A stretch of DNA of 64,000 bases from positions 3,050,993 through 3,114,992 of the forward strand of contig NZ_LR732816.1 of assembly GCF_902506205.1 (NCBI RefSeq). Reading direction: 5' to 3'. The notes beneath the pieces are model-generated. The model was not told where the DNA came from. It searched no databases and was given only the letters and a program-made list of their open reading frames with translations. The position numbers and the translations under genes were made by a program. The DNA is from Brevundimonas sp. G8. Its GTDB lineage: Bacteria > Pseudomonadota > Alphaproteobacteria > Caulobacterales > Caulobacteraceae. Positions 46,957-55,600 of this stretch are shown piece after piece; position 1 is the stretch's first letter, and each line of letters begins with the position of its first letter.

Positions 46957-47022
46957 ATGGCTTATGACGCCAAGGTCTTAGCCGGGCATGGTGATTGCCT
47001 CGACGCTTTGCCTCCGGCATGA
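46957..47022 (+). pseudogene. 21-residue open frame resembling the start of a DNA methyltransferase
   Basis: GGAG six bases upstream of the ATG is a good ribosome-binding site. The peptide runs MAYDAKVLAGHGDCLDALPP and then stops; GDCLDALP is like the first SAM-binding segment (GDCLE-L) of many adenine methyltransferases. It may be a relic of such a gene or a short leader for the sce7726-family gene that follows. Confidence 0.35.
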
Positions 47023-47029
47023 CACCACA

Positions 47030-47623
47030 ATGAGATCACGGCTGAAGGATGCTGACCTGCGAGCAGCGGCGATGCGCCGCCTCCTTGCGCATGCAGCCAG
47101 CGCTCCGGACACTCTAATAGTCAGCGAGCTCGGCCTCGCCCACGGGGCGTCGCGGGTAGACATCGCGGTTATCAACGGCCACATCCGGGGAGTCGAGATC
47201 AAGGCGGAGGCCGATAACCTCGACCGCCTCCCGCGTCAGGTTGAGGCTTACGGCCGGGTGGTTGATCGGGCCACCCTGATCGCCGACGAACGTCATCTGC
47301 CACAGGCACTTTCGCTGCTACCGGACTGGTGGGGAGTTGTCTCGGCCCGTCGCGCGGCCAACGGAGCCGTTGTCTTCCGGCGGCTTCGGGCGGAGCGGAC
47401 CAACCGGTCGACAGATCCGATGACCGTGGCGCGCCTGCTCTGGCGCGACGAGGTCCGCGCCATTCTTGAGCGCCATGACTGCGATCCCCGCCTCCTTCGG
47501 GCCCCCCGGGCAGTCCTCTACGCCGAACTGGTAGCTCGCTATCCAAAGACGAAGCTGGCTGACCTCGTTCGCCGGACCCTCAAGGACCGTGGAAACTGGC
47601 GAGATCGTCCACGACCCGCGTGA
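47030..47623 (+). CDS. sce7726 family protein (predicted PD-(D/E)xK-type nuclease fold)
   Basis: 197 residues from the ATG at 47030; an earlier in-frame ATG at 46988 is possible. The family core is clear: SELGLAHGASRVDIAVING, then GVEIKAEADNLDRLPRQVEAY and LLPDWWGVVSA. The arrangement D-(I)A...(V)EIK resembles restriction-endonuclease-type active sites. As I remember it, sce7726 genes often sit next to sce7725/beta-type genes; here the beta-family gene is on the opposite strand and the two 3' ends overlap by 44 bases. Role unknown; conflict-system association is inference. Confidence 0.75.
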   Translation: MRSRLKDADLRAAAMRRLLAHAASAPDTLIVSELGLAHGASRVDIAVINGHIRGVEIKAEADNLDRLPRQVEAYGRVVDRATLIADERHLPQALSLLPDWWGVVSARRAANGAVVFRRLRAERTNRSTDPMTVARLLWRDEVRAILERHDCDPRLLRAPRAVLYAELVARYPKTKLADLVRRTLKDRGNWRDRPRPA

Positions 47624-48665
47624 TGTGGTGATTGGTGCCCACCCATCGCCAGGTCGTCAGATTACCCGTGCTTTTCGTCTTGGCGTGGCAGTCGCGGATG
47701 TAGTCGCTGCCGGCCGAATAGCCCGTCGCCGCCATATGGCCTGACGAGATCACCTTCCCGCACTGACCCCGATATTGGTCGAAGCCGTTGTCGCGAACAT
47801 TGTTGCCCTTGGTGATGAACCAGCCGTCCGTCACCGTGTAGCGAATGGTGGCCGAGGGCTTGAGCAGCCGCATGTCGCCTCCGGGAATATCGGCGGAGGC
47901 GATGGCGTAGTCGCCGAAAGCGAGCGGCCGGAAGCCGGCGGGGAGGACGCCCACGACGCCCTTGTACAGTTTCCACTCCTGCCGCGGCAGGGTGTGGCTG
48001 CCGATCTTCACTTCGCCCATGGAGGCAGGGAAGGAGGTGCCGACCAAGATCAGGCTCCGCACCTGGACATAGACGGGGCTCGACTGCAGCAGGGCGCTCA
48101 CCAAGGCTGTCAGATCGGCGAGCGGCTCGAAATTCTTCGCGGCCAGATCGATGATCAGGTCGGTCTGCGGCGGGGCCGCGCCTAGGGATCCCACCAGGCT
48201 AGCCAGGGTCGCCGGAAAGCTCGGGTCCGCGATGTCGTCCAGGCTGACGCGGACGGCGACGCCCCGACCGTCCATCGCCAAGGCGGATGCGACCGCATTG
48301 TAGTGGGCGAGATCCCGCCCCAGGCTGGTGACCGGGGTCAGCGTTTCAGCCCGGGACCGTGCCCCGTCCAGCAGATAGGTCAAAGGATGCACGCCGCCGA
48401 TCATCCGCGCGACGGGATCGAGGAGGCTCGTGTCCAGAAAAGCCGGACGTGTCCCCCATTTCTTCTCAAGCCGTGAGGCAAAGGGCGCCAGCTGGCTGTC
48501 GATGGTCTTTTTGAACTTGTGGGTTTCAAAGTCCCATTCCGGCGGCGTCACCTCGATCAGGGGCATGACCTGCGCCTTGGTGGCGGCATGAAGCCGCATC
48601 AGGGCCTGGTACTCGCCCTGCCGCCACTTCAGCACCGGAACATAGGTCTTGGCGCTCACTTCCAT
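47580..48665 (-). CDS. Beta family protein (T4 beta protein-like)
   Basis: 361 residues from the ATG at 48665, which overlaps the stop of the upstream gene. The family begins with TYVPVLKWRQGEYQALMRL followed by MPLIEVTPPEW, both present. The middle has DLIIDLAAKNFEPLADL, and the C-terminus RDCHAKTKSTGNLTTWRWVG. These proteins probably form a TIM-barrel-like fold; their biochemical activity is not known to me. It is the last gene of the operon that starts with the DUF6932-like nucleotidyltransferase. Confidence 0.78.
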   Translation of the reverse strand: MEVSAKTYVPVLKWRQGEYQALMRLHAATKAQVMPLIEVTPPEWDFETHKFKKTIDSQLAPFASRLEKKWGTRPAFLDTSLLDPVARMIGGVHPLTYLLDGARSRAETLTPVTSLGRDLAHYNAVASALAMDGRGVAVRVSLDDIADPSFPATLASLVGSLGAAPPQTDLIIDLAAKNFEPLADLTALVSALLQSSPVYVQVRSLILVGTSFPASMGEVKIGSHTLPRQEWKLYKGVVGVLPAGFRPLAFGDYAIASADIPGGDMRLLKPSATIRYTVTDGWFITKGNNVRDNGFDQYRGQCGKVISSGHMAATGYSAGSDYIRDCHAKTKSTGNLTTWRWVGTNHHITRVVDDLASFHGP

Positions 48666-49930
48666 GCCAGCCCCCTCTGCGCCGCCTGCCGTCGAACCTC
48701 GCCGGCGCCGACGAGACCGCGCAACAGAGTGTAGTCCCGGGCTTCGCGGCGGATCCGACCGGCGATGATCGCCGGATGGACACCGAGACGGGCGGCGTCG
48801 GTCGCGACGGCCTTCGCGGTGCGGGTGAAGCGCGACACGCAGAGACGCCACTGTTCGTCAGGGATCAGCGCCTCCTGGGCGAACCGATCCGCCTCGTCCT
48901 CGACTGGGGAGGCGTCCGGGGCGTCCGTATCATCGAAGATGGCTTGGTAGCCGCCTTCCCGGATGTGCAGCGTTAGGTGGCCGACCTCGTGCAGCAGGGT
49001 GAACCAGAAATTATCCAGCCGGTCATAGCGCAGGGTGAGGGCGGCGATCGCGATATGCGATGGACTGCGCATCGCCGCCCCGTCGAGCAGGGTGCCGGGC
49101 AGGTGAGGTTCCAGGACCAGGGCGATGCCGGCGTCGAAGAGATACCGCCGAGCGCGCCCGACGCCGTCTTCGTAAGGGCTCAGACCGACAAGGCCGTTCA
49201 GCCAGTCCGGCGTGACCGTCGTCGGGTCGAAAGCCGAAGGCGGGCGTTGACGCTCGGCCAGGATACAGACCCGGGCTTCCCATGCCGCCAGGGCACCCAT
49301 CTGCGGGTTCGAACCGCTGCGGAAGGTCCGACGATGCAGCGCCATCGGCTGCAAGGCGTAGGCCGCTTGCCGGAAGAAAGCGGGAACAAGGACCTCGGCA
49401 GTCTTTCGCGCCTCGGCGGCATTGCCTCCGAAGTCGTCGAAATAGCCGCGCTTGAACATCTCGGTGATCGGATAGGTGGCTAGGGCGGCGTCGGCGGCCG
49501 GCGGGCCGGTGCGAATTTGGGCGCTTTCCCGCACAGTGATGTCGAGCGCGGCCGTCACCTCGGACAGTCGTTCGAGACTGGCTGACCGGTAGCGTTCGGC
49601 CTCGTAGCGCTGCACCTGCTGTTCGGCGATCCCGAGGAAAGCGCCCAGGTCCTTCTGGCTCATTCGACGGGCGATCCTGGCGCGGATCAGGATGTCCGGA
49701 AGGTCGTGCAGACCCTCGGCCTCGAAGTCGGTGACGGCGCCGGACTGGAGCGCGTCATACTCCGCCACCTCGGCCTCAAGTTCATCGATCTGGCTCTCCA
49801 GCCCGTCCGACTGGGCCTTGCGCAGAAGCGGATGAACCTCGGTCGTCGCCTCGCCGAGACGGACGAGATCGGCCTTGAGCCGTTCGATGGCCGCGCGGGC
49901 CGACCGGTACTGTTTGTCGTTGGTGATCAC
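48656..49930 (-). CDS. XRE-type regulator fused to ImmA/IrrE metallopeptidase
   Basis: 424 residues from a GTG overlapping the upstream stop (GTGA). An N-terminal coiled coil (about 8-62) precedes a helix-turn-helix (ARIARRMSQKDLGAFLGIAE, about 84-103) and a C-terminal ImmA domain with zinc motif HEVGH (314-318) and the downstream ESxAD-like EDEADRFAQEALIP. Such proteins repress genes and cleave repressors or antitoxins on a signal. The 20-bp palindrome before the operon is its likely operator. Confidence 0.87.
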   Translation of the reverse strand: MITNDKQYRSARAAIERLKADLVRLGEATTEVHPLLRKAQSDGLESQIDELEAEVAEYDALQSGAVTDFEAEGLHDLPDILIRARIARRMSQKDLGAFLGIAEQQVQRYEAERYRSASLERLSEVTAALDITVRESAQIRTGPPAADAALATYPITEMFKRGYFDDFGGNAAEARKTAEVLVPAFFRQAAYALQPMALHRRTFRSGSNPQMGALAAWEARVCILAERQRPPSAFDPTTVTPDWLNGLVGLSPYEDGVGRARRYLFDAGIALVLEPHLPGTLLDGAAMRSPSHIAIAALTLRYDRLDNFWFTLLHEVGHLTLHIREGGYQAIFDDTDAPDASPVEDEADRFAQEALIPDEQWRLCVSRFTRTAKAVATDAARLGVHPAIIAGRIRREARDYTLLRGLVGAGEVRRQAAQRGLAWK

Positions 49931-50388
49931 AGGGTCGCTCCTTTCGGCGCGTTGAGGGTGATGCGGATGATCCCCTTGGGGCGATCGGTGAATTTCTCGG
50001 TCTGGAAGAAGCCCAGAAGCCCAGGGTCGTGCGGCAACTCCACGAGGAACATCTCGCCGAGATACTTCGCCTTCTGCGCCGCCCGCTTGTTGTTGAAGTC
50101 CAGCAGCACGGGATCCAGCTTCAGCGGATCGACGCCGGTGAGGTCCCAGCACCCGTCAAAGTCCCCGGGGTGGGGTTTGGCGGTGATGAAACTGCCGTCA
50201 AGAAAGACAGTCCTGCATCCTGCCGCCTCAAGGTTTTCGACGACGCGCAGGAAACCGCCATATAGCCAAGCCCGGTGAGGCGTCGTGGCGAACCGCGCCG
50301 ACACCTCGGCGAGAGTTGCGTCGTGAACGCCCCGCGGGAGGACCGGCCAAGGGGCCGGCGAGCCCAGATCGATGAAATCAGGGATCAT
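49927..50388 (-). CDS. DUF6932-like predicted nucleotidyltransferase
   Basis: 153 residues. FLDGSFITAKPHPGDFDGCWD contains Gly65-Ser66, nine residues, then Asp76-x-Asp78, the pattern of nucleotidyltransferases. The WLYGGFLRVVENLEAAG helix before it resembles that of antitoxin-like members. It is the first gene of the operon with XRE/ImmA and beta. No ribosome-binding site lies before the ATG, and the predicted transcript start falls on or next to it, so the message is probably leaderless. Confidence 0.7.
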   Translation of the reverse strand: MIPDFIDLGSPAPWPVLPRGVHDATLAEVSARFATTPHRAWLYGGFLRVVENLEAAGCRTVFLDGSFITAKPHPGDFDGCWDLTGVDPLKLDPVLLDFNNKRAAQKAKYLGEMFLVELPHDPGLLGFFQTEKFTDRPKGIIRITLNAPKGATL

Positions 50389-50392
50389 ATAA

Positions 50393-50412
50393 ACACAATA
50401 ATATTGTTGTGT
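50393..50412. promoter_or_regulatory. 20-bp near-perfect palindrome, likely operator of the DUF6932-XRE/ImmA-beta operon
   Basis: ACACAATAATATTGTTGTGT pairs at nine of ten positions around its centre. It begins five bases before the start codon and covers the spacer and -10 region of the predicted promoter. It is AT-rich in a GC-rich setting. The helix-turn-helix protein encoded second in the operon is the natural candidate for binding it. Confidence 0.75.
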
Positions 50413-50422
50413 ATAAAGTCAA
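50395..50422 (-). promoter_or_regulatory. Predicted promoter of the DUF6932-XRE/ImmA-beta operon
   Basis: On the minus strand TTGACT (50422-50417) and TATTGT (50400-50395) are separated by 16 bases. Transcription would begin about seven bases later, at or next to the A of the ATG (50388). Confidence 0.55.
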
Positions 50423-50963
50423 CCTTGGCATGATCTTGGCATGACCTTGGGCAAGCGCCGGGGTCAATGTCTGATCGCGCACCGAGAGTGAGGCCGTCAC
50501 CGCGTCGACTCCGTCGGCAACTCGAAGGTGCGCTTCTCGGTAAGAAGCGAACGACCCTTCTGGCGAGCGGCCGCCGCGCTGAATCTTGAGATCTTCACGA
50601 AGCGGTCCTAGGTTCGCGCTAGGAGTTCGGCGGCAATGCTCGCCCTCGGATGTCCAATCAGTCTCGCGGCGTGGGGTGCTGTCCTGACCGGCTTCATTTT
50701 GGCGAAACCCAAGGTGAAAATGGAGATGGATATGAAGGTCAACGTCAAAGCTAAGCTTGGGACAAGGGTGCTGCTTGCGGTCACGTGGAGCCATGGTTGG
50801 GTGCAGCGCCCCACGTCAGCTAGATGGTCGGACCTCTCAGTAGGCGAGTAGCCGGAGTGCCGCAGGGAGGGGTTCGATTCCCCTCCCTCCACGCCATCGT
50901 TCACACTACTGCTTCTCGACGATAGCGCGATGTCCGCTCCCGGCGCAAAAAGATCCTAATGCA
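50413..50963. other. Intergenic region between two cargo modules
   Basis: 551 bases between divergent genes with no convincing coding frame. It holds the promoter of the minus-strand operon at one end, the tRNA/tmRNA 3'-end-like hairpin at 50864-50896, and presumably the promoter of the FRG gene after it. The rest shows nothing I can name. Confidence 0.5.
50864..50896 (+). repeat. tRNA/tmRNA 3'-end-like sequence, possible attachment-site relic
   Basis: A T-arm with canonical loop TTCGATT is flanked by AGGGG/CCCCT, extendable to a 9-bp stem, then CCCTCCAC-G-CCA as an acceptor 3' strand ending in CCA. An 8-base acceptor plus G-CCA would suit tRNA-Sec; the GGTTCGATTCC...CTCCAC tail also resembles tmRNA. 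I found no convincing 5' half; GTGGAG at 50785 pairs with six acceptor bases but gives 112 nucleotides, too long for a tRNA. Confidence 0.45.
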
Positions 50964-52463
50964 ATGACGATGTCAGATCAGCAGATACTCGATGCCTTAA
51001 TCTGGCAGGACTTCGAGGGGCTGCAGGACGTTATCCAGAAGCCCTCGATGAACGGCGGCCGGTACGAGTTCGAGGCAGCTGACGTCGGCGAGGCGGTAGC
51101 GCTGGCCGAGACTTTGAAGACGCGCGGGCGCTATCAGTACTTCCGGGGCCAGGCCGACGCGAGCTGGAGCATGACCTCCACCGTTTCTCGGTGCACGCCT
51201 GCTGGAAGGGAGGCCGAGCTGGAGAAGGTGAGGGCATTCTGGTCGTGGGTCCGGAACTCTCCGGAGATAGTCCCTTATCTCCAGTCCGACGATCAGATCC
51301 TCGCCGCAATCCAGCACCACGGCATCGCCGCTACCCCGCTTCTAGATCTGACGCGCGAGCCGCCGGTCGCAGGATGGTTCGCCACCGAGGATGTTGGCAC
51401 CGCGGGGTACGGGGCGATCTATCTGCTCGACCACGACCGCCTGTCAGACTTTTTCCGGATGATGTCAGGCGGGAGGCTGCAGTTCCGATTTTTGGAGGTC
51501 GATGTCGCCAATCTGTGGCGCCTTCAGGCTCAGTCCGGGCTGTTTCTGGAGGGCAACGCGGATCTTGAACAGTTCTGGCCTGTCGACCGGATCGTCTTCC
51601 GTCAGACGGGCGCTCGCTCGCCGATCACCCGAAGCGAAATCTATCCGGATCGGGAGAGCCATCTGGAGCAGATGATCCGCCTTCATGCGGTGCTGGACGA
51701 GCGGAGCCGCCGGTTCGAGGCGCTCATCAACGACCCGAAATCGCCGCTAAGGGTCTATCACGTGCAGGCAGAGCCTGCTGCTGCGCCTGCCGAGAGTGCC
51801 CCGCCGAGCGAAATCTGGGTGGCCGGTCCCGACGAGCGGTGGAATGCCGTGGACCTGTCGCAGGCTGACGTCACACTGGCTTTGAGCACGCTCGAGAGCG
51901 ACGGGAATGTCGTCATCGATCTGATCGAGCGACGCCGACGTTGCACCGATCTTCTGAACGTCACTGTAGATGGCGAGGTTGTGCCTGGTCGCTTTCAGCG
52001 CTTGCTGGATGCTCTCTGGACCGGTATGCGGCCGTATCCGTACACCGCCCAAGAGATCGCGCGGGCAGTGTCCGCCTTGGCCCGCTTTGACGGCTTCTTC
52101 CGCCAGTTTAACCTGAATGCCGGCAAGGGGACATTCGAGCTTGCACAGGCCCATCTTGAGTCGCCTCTCGAGATCGAGATGGGTCTGTTCGGGGGCGGTT
52201 CCACACGCTGCTGCGTCAGCGGTGCGCGTCTCCTGGCGGCCTTTACAAACGCTGGCCGTAGACTGTTGAGCTTGCCCGAGACTGCGACCGTTGAACATAT
52301 GAAAGCCGCGCTCATCGTTGCGCAGGGCGTGCGGATGGGGCTTTTCGACGAGGAGCGTTTCAGGTGCCTGCTGGTCGACGAGATCATCCCTTGGCAGGTC
52401 CTCTCGAAACGCGATCCCACGATCTATGCCGCCAGCCAGATCGAGGTTCTTGGCGTCCCCTGA
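50964..52463 (+). CDS. FRG-domain protein
   Basis: 499 residues; ATGs at 50964 and 50970 are both possible and no clear ribosome-binding site decides. The FRG domain shows YFRGQADASWSMTSTVSR (Phe60-Arg-Gly62) and IQHHGIAATPLLDLTREP (about 116-133), then WFATEDVGTAGYGAIYLLD. After about residue 285 a second half of about 200 residues has no motif I know. FRG domains have no established activity but recur in bacterial conflict loci. The large ATPase gene follows 157 bases downstream on the same strand. Confidence 0.82.
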   Translation: MTMSDQQILDALIWQDFEGLQDVIQKPSMNGGRYEFEAADVGEAVALAETLKTRGRYQYFRGQADASWSMTSTVSRCTPAGREAELEKVRAFWSWVRNSPEIVPYLQSDDQILAAIQHHGIAATPLLDLTREPPVAGWFATEDVGTAGYGAIYLLDHDRLSDFFRMMSGGRLQFRFLEVDVANLWRLQAQSGLFLEGNADLEQFWPVDRIVFRQTGARSPITRSEIYPDRESHLEQMIRLHAVLDERSRRFEALINDPKSPLRVYHVQAEPAAAPAESAPPSEIWVAGPDERWNAVDLSQADVTLALSTLESDGNVVIDLIERRRRCTDLLNVTVDGEVVPGRFQRLLDALWTGMRPYPYTAQEIARAVSALARFDGFFRQFNLNAGKGTFELAQAHLESPLEIEMGLFGGGSTRCCVSGARLLAAFTNAGRRLLSLPETATVEHMKAALIVAQGVRMGLFDEERFRCLLVDEIIPWQVLSKRDPTIYAASQIEVLGVP

Positions 52464-52620
52464 TCCGGGGATGGCGGTCGACAGTTGATCACGCCACCAT
52501 TGGCTGAATGTCTGGTTTCCGGCTCAGCCTCAATGTCCGCTGGTGGCGCAGCGCCGGCTTTGGCAGGTTGCGACTAATCGATGACTTTCGTTCAAACTGT
52601 CCGCGATCTAACGTGAGGCA

Positions 52621-55600
52621 ATGACCGCCGTGGTTGATTCTGAAGATCTCGCGGGTCGTCAGGCCGCCGACCGTCTCAGCGTCGAGTGGCCGGATACCTC
52701 TTGGGCGCCCACCGAGCCCTCCCCGGCCTGGGCGAGGGGAGCCGTGGGACGCTTCGCCGAATTGGTCCGCGATCAGCCGGCCATCTTCCGGGCCAGCCAG
52801 AAGAATGCGGAAAGGAAGGCGAAATCCCTGTCGCCCCGCCCGTTCCAGGGGCTGACGGAAACCCTTCAGAACGCCAACGACCTCGGTGCGACCGTCGTTC
52901 GTTTCGCTTATGAGGGCGGGACACAGCCTCGCCTGCACGTCGTGCATGACGGCAAGCCCGTGACGCTCAAGGACATGGGGGCGATGGTCATGCCGTGGTT
53001 GTCCTCCAAGGAGGATGACGACGAAGCGTCAGGACGCTTCGGTATCGGGCAGAAAACCCTGCAGGCGCTGGGCGGTCCGATCGCCATGCACTGCGAGCCT
53101 TATCATTTCGAGATGCGCTCGGATCACCCGGTCGGCGTGGCGCCGCCCGCGGCCATTCCCGGGGTTTATGACCCGGGCGCGCGCGAAACGATGGTGAGCC
53201 TCCCATTGCTCACCCGGTATGACGTCAAATCCGTGGAGGTCGCCGTCGCCGAGATGGGGGTGGAAAGCCTGCTGTTCCTGAACAGCGTTAGGCGACTGGA
53301 ATTCCACGACCTCGAAAGCGGGAAGCCGACGACGTCATATGCGATCAAAGCAGAGGTGCCGATCTCTGAGCTCATGGTGTTGGGCGATATCAAGGTCGAC
53401 GTCGAGATCTCGCGCCTTCAGGTTTCGGCTCCGGAAGACCAGACCGGCCGCGCCTTCATCCGCTACTGGGCGCGGCGACCGGTTCCCGCCGGCGAGGAAC
53501 GGATCGACAAGAACACCGGCGCCGTCACGCCCCTTGGCCTCTGCGTCGAGCAAGGCGGGGCAGGGGAAGGCCACCTGTTCGACCGGGTGCGGATGCCGGT
53601 GAAGATGCGCTTCCCCGTGAACCTCAACGCCCAGTTCGATCCCGACGCGGCGCGCACCACCATCATGCCACTGCAGTGGAATGAGAGCCGCTTCAAGGAT
53701 CTAGGGGCGCTTTTGGGCTCAGCGGCTTTGATCGCCTTCGATCGAGAGCCGTCTCACGCTTGGTCGCATGCGCCGCTCCGACCCGAGGTCGAAGGGCAGG
53801 AGGGCTGGGTCGCAGAGCGCCTTGAGGTTGATGTCGCGGATCAGGCGCGAGATCGCCTCATGGGCGAGCTACGCCTTCCGGATCAGGACGGAGATCGGCG
53901 GCCGCTGGACGCCTTCGTCTACGAGACTGCGGATCTGGACGGTCTGTTGACGCCGGATGACCAGATCGCGATCAATATCTTTTCAGCTGTCTTGACCGAA
54001 GAGCACCGCGATAGCGGGGGGCGGTGGCGCGACGTCCTATCGGAGCTCGGCCAGTCGCGCGAACTGGATTTCGACGATGCGCTGGACATCTTCGAACATC
54101 CTGACCGCATCAACGGCCGCGAACCGAACTGGTTTGTCAGGATGGCCGCGCTCGCTGGGCGATCGGGGTCGATACCGGGCTTCCTGTTGCATCGCTCGAT
54201 CCTTCTGGCGGATGGTTCGGTCGTCCGGGCGCCGGCGCAGGGCGGGGCCAAGGTCCTGGTGCGATCCGGATCCGCCGACTCACTGGCTGTCCGGCTCGGC
54301 CTCGCCCTGCCTCTGCATCCCGCCTATCTCGGCGAGGACGATGTGGCGGTCGAGGCCTGCGCAGCGTTCGCCCAGGCCGGCGTGCTGGTCGATTCTGCGG
54401 ACAGCCCGGACGACGCCCTCGCCTTGCTCGGCCAGGCGTCGCCCTTTCTCGGTGAGAACTTGGCGGCCGCCGTCGATGTCAGCGATGCGGATCTGCTCGC
54501 GATCCGCGACGCCTGGGCCCGCAAGCCGCGAGACGATCAGAGAGCCTTGGCCGGCAGGATCGGTCGCAACATCCGCATTCGAGCCATCTATTATGACGGG
54601 CGCTCGGTGATCAGCGACTGGACCCGGCCGGTCGAGCTCTACATGCCGTTCTCGATCGACAAGGAGAGTGACGCCTTCGCCAAGATCGCGGACCGGACGC
54701 CGGGTCTGAAATGGGCGGATCCAGGCTATTCCCTCGTGCTCAAACAGGCCGGGGGCCGCTCCGAGGTCGGCGCTCGGCGATTCCTGAGCGCACTGGGCGT
54801 CGCGACTGCGCCGCGGCTGACGGCGCCGGTGGGGGAGCGGGCGATTTATGCGCGGGACTCGCGCAAGGTCAGTGCGCTCAATGTGCCGAACAGGCCGAGA
54901 GCGCAAACCGCCGCTGTTCGGGCGCTGGAGGCGACCCATCTGATGAGCGACCGCTGGTCGCCCGACATCGAGGCCGTCGTCGCCGACATCCGCAGTGCGC
55001 CTTCGAAGGTGCGCCGCAAACGGTCCTTGGACCTGCTCGCTCTGCTGGCCCGAAACTGGGAGAGGCGATACGCCGAACATCAGTCGGCGGAAGCGGTCAG
55101 TGGCTACAACGGGTCATTGCGCAAACGCGGGGAAGTGCAGTCGACCTGGCTGGCCCAGCTGGCCGAGGCCGAGTGGTTGCCGCACGGCGGAGGAGGCTTC
55201 GCGGCCCCCGGCAAGCTGTGCCTGCCGACGCCAGCCAACAGGCTGGCGCATGGCACGACACGAAGCGCCTTCCTCGCGACGGTGGCGACGGAGGTTTCGA
55301 ACAGCGGACTGCTGACGGCGCTCGGGGTCCGGAAAGGCCCGACGACGGTCGATCTTGTCGATCGTCTGCGCGCCTATCAGGGCGAGGCATTGACCGAAGG
55401 CGTCCGCCAGCAGGTCCACGGCATTTATCAGCTTCTCGCGGACAGCCTGCGCGCGTCGAAGAGCGAGGCGGCGATGGGGCGTAGCTTGACCCCGCAACAG
55501 CTTCGCAACGCCTTTCGCTCGACGGCGACCGCGCGAGGTCTGGTCCTCGCGCAGGATGGCTGGCACGCGCCCGAGGCCGTGTTCTCCGGCCCGCAGGTTT

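Noticed and set aside
50785..50896. Complete tRNA or tmRNA gene
   Set aside because: GTGGAG at 50785 pairs with part of the acceptor, but the length of 112 bases and lack of D and anticodon arms do not fit; only the 3' end is supported.
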